Assembly: GCA_963932465.1 (NCBI GenBank)
Contig: OZ010795.1
Coordinates: forward strand, 523,843,451 to 523,907,450
Origin: Maratus speciosus
Taxonomy: Eukaryota > Arthropoda > Arachnida > Araneae > Salticidae
Direction: 5' to 3'
DNA length: 64,000 nt
Position 1 is the stretch's first letter; each line of letters starts with the position of its first letter. The notes under the pieces are model-generated. The model worked only from the letters and a program-made list of their open reading frames with translations, made no database searches and was not told the origin of the DNA. Below are positions 57,409 to 64,000 of this stretch, piece after piece. The position numbers and the translations under genes are program-made.

Positions 57409-58313
57409 TACTGCAGGACCTGTCCAATAAGTAATGAGACTGTTTCTATAAAATTCGCTTACTTGAAAATAATTTTACAAACACTTCTTATTCTTCAAAA
57501 TAGCGTCCTTCTGCATTAATACAACGTTGTCAACAACTCTGCCAGCCATTTATGAATGCCTGAAAGTCTTCAACAGGAATGTTGTTCAGAGCGCGTATTA
57601 CATTTTTCTGCATTTTCTCCAGATTTTTAAAACGATGACCTTTTAAGCTAAATTTTAATCGAAGGAATAGAAAAAAAGTCCTTGGAGCTGTACGGTGGTT
57701 GCAGCAGCGTTGCGACGCTGTGTTCTGCTTGGAACTTGGTCACATTGAAGGATGAATTGGAACAAGCTTGACACAAAGTATCCGCATTTGAAATTCCTTC
57801 TTGACAATTTGATGCACAATCGATTTCGTAAGTCCCAAAATCTCTGCAATCATTCGGACACTCATCTGACAATCAGAGACCAAAAGCACTAACATTTTAG
57901 ACACATTGTCTGAAGCTCAAGAACTTGATGGACGCCCAGCGTGTTTTTCGTTATCGATGTCCTCTCTTCTATCTTTGAATAATTTGTGCCACATAAACAA
58001 TTGAGCCTTGTACAAAGAATCTTTCCCGTGGGTTTCTTGTAAAATGGGAAATCTCTTAGTAGCCAATTTGCTTAGTTTCACCCAAAACTTTATGGCATAT
58101 TTCTGCTCAATAGTCCGCTTCATATTGAAAACCTAACGCCACTTTCAAACACGTGTCTGCTTCATGAGTGATCCGTGTGCAGTAAAGGCTCAAGAAGAAC
58201 TGATTTCTGCTAGAATCCATAATTGATAGCCCCCAACGCTCTTACCACCTGAAAACTCCGTCCCTTCAGCCTTCTGCTTGGTGCGAAAAATTTATTACTT
58301 AGAAGAACTTGTA
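57409..58313 (-). mobile_element. mariner element, internally deleted
   Basis: The left end has CAGGACCTGTCCAATAAGTA near 57414 and the right end, inverted, a diverged CAAGTTCTTCTAAGTAATAA. TA lies close to both ends. Full mariners are about 1.3 kb; this one is about 0.9 kb because the middle of the transposase is missing. Confidence 0.65.
57488..58123 (-). pseudogene. mariner transposase pseudogene, catalytic middle deleted
   Basis: The N-terminal frame (58123-57917) starts MKRTIEQKYAIKFWVKLSKL and continues WHKLFKDRREDIDNEKHAGR then PSSS: the paired-type helix-turn-helix region with the WHKRFKEGRE..GRPS motif of mariners. Next come VRMIADDLGL-type residues and ILCVKLVP. The reading then jumps to EHSVATLLQPPYSSKDFF, in place of the usual LPHPPYSPDLAPADFFLFP, with LKFSLKGHRFKNLEKMQ, FQAFINGWQSC and GRYFEE near the end (stop 57490-57488). 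The segment with the first two catalytic Asp residues is absent, and stops and frameshifts occur. Non-functional. Confidence 0.85.
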
Positions 58314-58969
58314 AAAGAATGCAAACATTTCAATATTAAAGAACCCTGATAGTCAACATGAACAAAACTTAATTTTCAAGTAAACCAAATAATTGTTTTA
58401 ATAAAATAATATAACATTATTTATCTCATTTTATTTCTTATTTATTTTATTCGTTGACAATTAAAAACTGCTTCTTATCAAATCTGCTAAATATATTAAT
58501 TTTCATTAATTATGCTCACATTACCTTAGTCAGTGGAAACGCAAGTTGAAATGAACAACTTCAACTATGCAAATAGAAAAATTTGCTTTTTTAAATAATT
58601 TTACAAATGATATCCAATCTGCTCTTTTACCTTTTCTTGTGAATTATTGACATTTATGGACCATTTAATTTAAAAACGTTAGTTTTTACATTTTTATTAC
58701 ACAGTTGCAATTTCGTTGAAGTAATACGAGGGATAATATGAGAATAAGCATCTCCTTCTTTTTCACCAGACATTGTTATTTAACTGGGCAATCAAAACGC
58801 CAATTTAGTGCGAGATTTTAGGGCGTTCGATCTGTGGAAATGATGCTAGAGGTGGCTCATTGCGAGGTGAAATAAAGGATATTCGGTCCAGTCAGGACTT
58901 GTCAGATATGGAGATAAGACCATTTTTGCAATCGTAAAAGACGGATTAGCAATATCGAAGGGCATGATT
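58314..58969. other. AT-rich sequence, no gene seen
   Basis: No protein motif. The region 58780-58970 is less AT-rich and leads into the primer-site-like sequence below. Confidence 0.4.
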
Positions 58970-59085
58970 AATGAAAGGAATTGCATGAGATTACTGTGTG
59001 ATGTTGTTAATTCCTCTTTGTAATCTTTTTTGTCTGCTATTCAAATACAAGCAATAGTTGTAACAGTGGTGCCTGAAACAACCAG
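58970..59085 (+). other. Possible LTR end with primer-binding-like site
   Basis: GTAACAGTGGTGCCTGAAAC near 59060 resembles an LTR end followed by a tRNA primer-binding site. No retroviral-type coding sequence follows and the other LTR end is not identified. Confidence 0.25.
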
Positions 59086-59444
59086 AAAGATTAATATAAC
59101 TTATTTATATGGATAAAATTTCACTCCGAGCAAACACAGATCTTTTGGCAGACGATCGGGCAACAGTCGGTAGTTTCGGTTTAGTATCGGTATGTGCATT
59201 CTCGAATCAGTGAGATGTACGTATTACCGGCCGCCGATACAAAATAATGGCTCTTTTTTAATGCCGGTTGCTGTTACCGGGCTGCTTGCGAACAAAAATC
59301 GGCAAGAGATTAATTTCGGCAGATGTCAATAGACCGATATATGTTTCGTCCAGAGTAGATCTGCCAATATCTTTCTGAATGTAGGGCATATATTCTTAGC
59401 CGACATTTTAACATTTTCCAAGAAAGTTTAAAAGTGTTTATGAC

Positions 59445-60715
59445 TTCGGTTTGTCTGTTTGTCTGTTCGTTTGTCCGCGTACTAACTCTCGTAAATATAC
59501 ACGAATTGCACAAAAATTTTGTATGGTATTGACGTTTTCCATAGCACGATCCCTATTTAAAATGAAGTTTGTAGCATGTTTAGCTCATTTACAGGGACAA
59601 TCAAAAGTATTCAGTTATATTACAGCCAATTGGAAAAATTGTTTCAAGTGATTTTTAATGATCCTACACTCTTTCAAACATAATAAAATTGATATATATT
59701 TAAGAAGTGCACTAAAATATGTATTCTGTAGAATATGCGGTGCAAAGAATAGTAATTATTCATTTACACGGCCGCACAAAAAAACCCTTTTACATAAAGA
59801 TAGAAGGTAGGGGGGGGGGATTATTTGCGGCATATTTTATTTATGTGAAAGTATTTCATATATAATGAAATTGATATACGTGCTGACGTTTACTATAAGT
59901 TATTTCATGTATAATACGAAGTGCATAGCATTTACAGTGACACACAAAATGTATCAAATACTATATTGTGCCCGAAGTACTTTACATTAGCGATGTTTGC
60001 TGGAAATGCATTTTTAATTATAATACGCGCTTTTATGTTTGACTATATTTATGCGTACTATATAGCCTGTATAAATGCTATAATTCATATACAGGGCTAC
60101 ACAGAATAATTCATAAGTATCACTGGGTATGGAGGCTAATTTCTTAAAGGTGGTATTTAAATGAGTTTTGTATTTTTAGGCTGAACTGCATTTAGCTTAC
60201 TAATAAATGTTTGTAGAATTTAGATAAAATAATATAGAGCATAGCAAATAATTGGATAAATGGCCGTCTATTGGTGATATGGAAATGTGATTTCAGTAGT
60301 TTTAGGAGTGTTTCAGTTTAATTTAAATTTTAGGTAAATTGTAGCGGGTAATAAAGGTACTATGTAAACAGGGATGTACAAAAGTATTCAAATATGTTTC
60401 CATTTATTAGTATAAATTGCTGAAAGAGAAATTTCAACGTGTTATACGTTTTCTTGTTTAACTAAAATTTCCAGTAATGTAATATATATAACAACCTACA
60501 GATGAAATGTAGGGCTGTTCAAATCAATTGGAATACATATTTTGCTGTGGGCGGTAACTGCTGAAATCAGTTTTTTAAATGTTTTATGCGTTTTCTAAAA
60601 TTCTTACTTAGTTCTCTTGTTTACCTTATTTCCCTAAATAACGAGTTTTGCCAAAGCATTCAGGAAGTGTTGGAAAGTGTTTCATAATCTATGCTTAGCG
60701 CATGATTTTTAATTC
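59445..60715 (+). repeat. Dispersed repeat E, copy 2 (uninterrupted)
   Basis: It starts with a GTTTGTCTGTTTGTCTGTTC run and contains ATTTACAGGGACAATC (59590), then further ACAGTGACA / ACAGGGCTA / ACAGGGATG motifs near 59933, 60092 and 60369. Segment 59555-60715 is the reverse complement of 5385-5558 plus 7412-8440. GTGGGCGG (60547-60554) is the site occupied by the hAT-like element in the other copy. Confidence 0.85.
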
Positions 60716-61845
60716 TTGTTTTATATTTTCCGTCAATTTCGAGTTTATTTGGGAATATTAAATATATTTTTAAAAATAATGTACCTATATTATGTATTTC
60801 CCTATTTTTCTACAAGGAATCATCATAACAATATGAAACAAAACTGTTATTATGGTAGAAACAAAATTATTTAGTATAATAAAGGTATTCCTCTTAAAAT
60901 TCTAACAGTGATTAAAACAGACAAACTGTCAAAATAGAACATGATATTTCATTAAAAATTTGTTTTTGAATTTATCTTAGAAAGAACCTACAATTTTATG
61001 ACACATCAAATAAATGTTTGCAATCGCTTTGTAACGTTATTATTCATTAGAAATTATGCTAATATAATATACTGTTTATACAGATTTTAATACTCACGGG
61101 CATGTCTTTTTCTCATTACAATATAGATAATCAGTTAACACGATTAAGTGATACTATTCAAATTTTAAAAACTATATTTAGTAGAATTTAGGTGGGATAT
61201 AATATATATATATATTTTTTTTATTTTGCATGATTTAAATTCTAAATGTTTTTCCGATTTACATAATCTTTTTTTTTTCTTTTTTTAAACTCACGGACAA
61301 TTTTTTAACAATATACATATTCAGTTAATATGTCTAATTTTTCCGTTTAAAATTCTGAAAATTGTACGTTTAAAAAGTATACTTTGTAAAAATAACAAAA
61401 TGACATTATAGACGAGAGTAGCCGAATTTGTATCACTTCACTTATTTTCAAGTGTAACTCACTTAATTTGTGGAATATCACCAAAACATCAGTACACGGG
61501 GCCAATCTATTCATCTACTAACTAAATAAATCTTTAAATCAATTTCTTTTTGAAAATCTTAAGTTTTATCTTAATATGATAAATTTGTCAAACGTAGTGC
61601 AAATTCAGAAACTAGTCACCCAATTTGGACCCCCAGTATCCTAAATTCGACATAACAATATCAGGTTGTTTTAATGACTAGGGAATATAACTAATTTTAT
61701 TAAAAGCAAAGATTGCTATTATTGAAACAATCGAACAAAATAAAAGCAACGAAATCCATTGAAACAAAATACCTGAAAATAAGAGTAAATGTTTTAAATT
61801 AAATTGTATTCGAAATTTAAATCAAAGTTTCAGCAATTAAGAATC
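60716..61845. other. AT-rich sequence, nothing recognised
   Basis: No gene or repeat end seen. Confidence 0.5.
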
Positions 61846-61978
61846 ATACAACATGGAACCGTATTTGGCAATCTGAAAACTGAATCATTTCTTCTATTTT
61901 ATTTTTTTTACAAATTAGGCAAATCCAATCATCACTGTCTAGATTTAGAGTTTTAGATTCTGGATAATTAGAGTTTTT
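61838..61978 (-). pseudogene. Possible PHD-like zinc-finger remnant
   Basis: The minus strand reads NYPESKTLNLDSDDWICLIC, then KKNKIEEMIQFSDC and QIRFHVV, followed by a stop where a Cys would be expected. The pattern W-x-C-x2-C ... M-I-Q-x3-C-x3-F-H resembles the C-terminal zinc finger of pogo/Tigger-type transposon proteins. No DDE domain was recognised upstream, so both function and family are tentative. Confidence 0.28.
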
Positions 61979-64000
61979 TGCAAAATATTTTCTTTACATT
62001 ATGCTTGTAGTTTTTCCCATCATTGTCTTTCCAATTGCATTACGCCTATATTATAAAACTTGTAGTTCCAATTGCTTTTGTGCTGTGAGAGGTCCCATTT
62101 TGTCGATTTTTTTTTTCATTTCAAGGTTTACTTTATATGGCGAAGATGTTAGCACAACTGTTTTTTACCCTCCGTACTTTGATTTAACTGAATTGAGCAA
62201 GGGAGATAAAATTTCTAATGATTCTTTGGAGTTTTTTTTCTTGGGGTGGGGTGGGGGGGTGGATTTTTAGCTGTAGCCTTCTTGCAGGTCAATTTCGTCA
62301 CAACCTACTCTCTCATTTTCTTTTCCTATATCTTTAACAGCTTTTGCCGTCACAGGTGCGTTTCTTCCGGACAGTTTGCATATGTCATTCTCAGCATTTT
62401 TCGATTATATTAAAAAGGTGTTTAAAATATATGCTCTATTGAAAAAAAAAACCCGAGAATTAATCAAACGCAAAACCTTATTATTTTCAGAAAGTGTTGA
62501 ATTCAGGGGTCATCCCCCCCCCCCTCTCACCAGAGACTTGAAGGAACCACTCTCCCGGGAAGGTTTGACATTTTATGCATTTTAATGGCAGAAAAGTGTA
62601 ATTCCACCCTCTAGAACTGCACCCTCTAGAAATTCTGCACCCACTTCGCCAAGGAACCGCAAATATCCTCCAGTAGGAAAATGTTTGAATTAGACTCTGT
62701 AAATAAAATACGCCGTAGGAATAAAGAATTTAAAAAATACAAATGCATAGAAGATAAAACAAATTGCACAAAAAATTCATAACATAAACATGTAAAAATA
62801 TTTTAATGTTTATATAGGCCTAAGCAGAAATTGATATAGATATACAAAAAGAAAAAAAAACTTGCATGGAGTTAGTAATGTATTAAAAAAAAAATAGTGT
62901 ACAAAGCGTAAAACCCTCGAAACTCATTACTTACATTTCAAATTTATGATCGTATATCTAGTCCAATATAAGCAACTTCAGTTGGCCCAATTTAGGCAAC
63001 TGCGCCTTTTTTTTAAACAGATAATCTCAAGGCTGAGAACAAACACGAAATCAAACAAATCCGAGTGAAAAATATGCGCAATAAACGGATGAATTTAGAT
63101 ATGTAAATAAAAACATAACAACTTACTTTAGTTATTATTTACTTGCGTTTAGTAGGAAAAAAATATATTAAAGCAGCTAATTTTAGGTTTTTTTTAAATT
63201 GTCTGAAAACAGCACATGGTAGACGGGTGCTTCTTCTAATTATAAATGACGTCATTCTGATGAGTAGTATTGCAGCGGTAGATGGCGTCTTTTTGTAATT
63301 AACGGCAGAATGGCAACGCTCCATTTAAAGCGGCGGTCCAAATATGGCTACTATCCCCTAAGTATAGATAAAGTTATTTTTGAACTCACTGGCATATTTT
63401 TTCCTTATAATGTAGATATTAAGTTAATGCGATTGACCGATATTAAACCTATTTATAAACAGCAATTACTCTTAGAAACACTTTATTTTACAACTGAAAA
63501 CTAATAAAGTTAGGAACAAAATTATATGTATATTTAGATAAAATATGTATATTTAGTAATTACTTTCAAACACTCATATGTGAAAGAATTGCGGTATAAG
63601 AAGTCTGAATTGTTTTTGACGGAAAGTATCTTACGTATGCTTTCGGCTAAATGTAGTAGAATGATTGTCAATATATTGTTTATTCCTGGAAGTTATCAAC
63701 GTTTCGATTGTTCGTTTATCAGGGTTATTCTCTTCAACAACGAAGATTTAACATGTCACTCTCTATACATATCAGATTCACGGTCGAATAAGCAGAAGAG
63801 TGTATAAAATAATATTTTCGATTTAGTATTACGTCTAATCATGGAAAAGGAGTTTTATAACTTTCATAATTAAATATAATTTCCAACATAGTGAAATCGA
63901 CGACCATTTTTTGCATGAATTAAAATTACAAATTTTGTAAATGGTATTTAGATATATAGTATTTGTCTAAATATGGATCTTTAAGTAATATATATTAATG
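61979..64000. other. AT-rich sequence, no gene supported
   Basis: The 89-codon plus frame at 62001-62270 and others (62376-62585, 63310-63504, 63580-63807) show no domain or repeat relation I recognise. A run of 12 C lies near 62514-62525. Confidence 0.45.

Noticed and set aside
59451..59651. 66-codon frame, partly similar to a 62-codon frame at 8267-8455
   Set aside because: The similarity (LQGQS..F.YITA) comes from the TTACAGGGACA repeat module; no longer conserved frame exists.

Overview
This 64-kb window is AT-rich eukaryotic DNA made almost entirely of decayed mobile elements, foldback repeats and satellite-like blocks. I found no intact host protein-coding gene, no rRNA and no functional tRNA gene. 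The mix of elements (a Penelope-like retroelement with a GIY-YIG domain, Transib, mariner, hAT-like and piggyBac-like MITEs, a Helitron with CTAG and hairpin ends) fits an arthropod with a large repetitive genome, possibly an arachnid. That is inference; the sequence does not settle the species.

Layout. 1-5.4 kb: a foldback, the 3' end of a Penelope-like element (minus strand), a GTGACGTCA-rich array, and an inverted pair of tRNA-like repeats flanked by an 11-bp target duplication. 5.4-8.5 kb: a dispersed repeat split by a 1.85-kb hAT-like insertion whose empty site survives in the second copy of that repeat at 60.5 kb. 10.4-12.5 kb: two head-to-tail 1-kb Helitron-like copies. 12.7-13.3 kb: a palindromic element flanked by TTAA. 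13.4-23.6 kb: nested inverted structure. Its core (14702-19905) is a composite DNA transposon built from two opposed copies of one transposase gene with outward-facing termini and a 6-bp target duplication, inserted in another repeat. 23.7-26.9 kb: a non-autonomous Helitron (minus strand) carrying about nine internal copies of a ~305-bp repeat. 26.9-28.6 kb: a tandem pair of elements with AGGTGCG ends and 171-bp subrepeats. 28.9-31.2 kb: ~320-bp satellite blocks. 34-35.3 kb: a repeat with inverted ends and a second inverted tRNA-like pair. 38.1-39.3 kb: a third Helitron-like copy. 39.3-42.7 kb: a Transib transposon with CACAGTG ends, CGGCG duplication and a degenerate transposase. 43-51 kb: dispersed repeats and MITEs. 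51.6-52.5 kb: a piggyBac-like element in TTAA. 53.05-53.94 kb: a large near-perfect palindrome in TA. 55.7 kb: an hAT-like MITE with exact 8-bp duplication. 57.4-58.3 kb: a deleted mariner. 59.4-60.7 kb: second copy of the 7.4-8.4 kb repeat. The rest is AT-rich sequence where I see nothing.

The coding remnants are all transposon-derived and all broken, so there are no working pathways here. The interest is structural: the same theme, opposed copies of one unit moved or fixed as a block, appears at several scales, from 250-bp tRNA-like pairs to the 5.2-kb composite.
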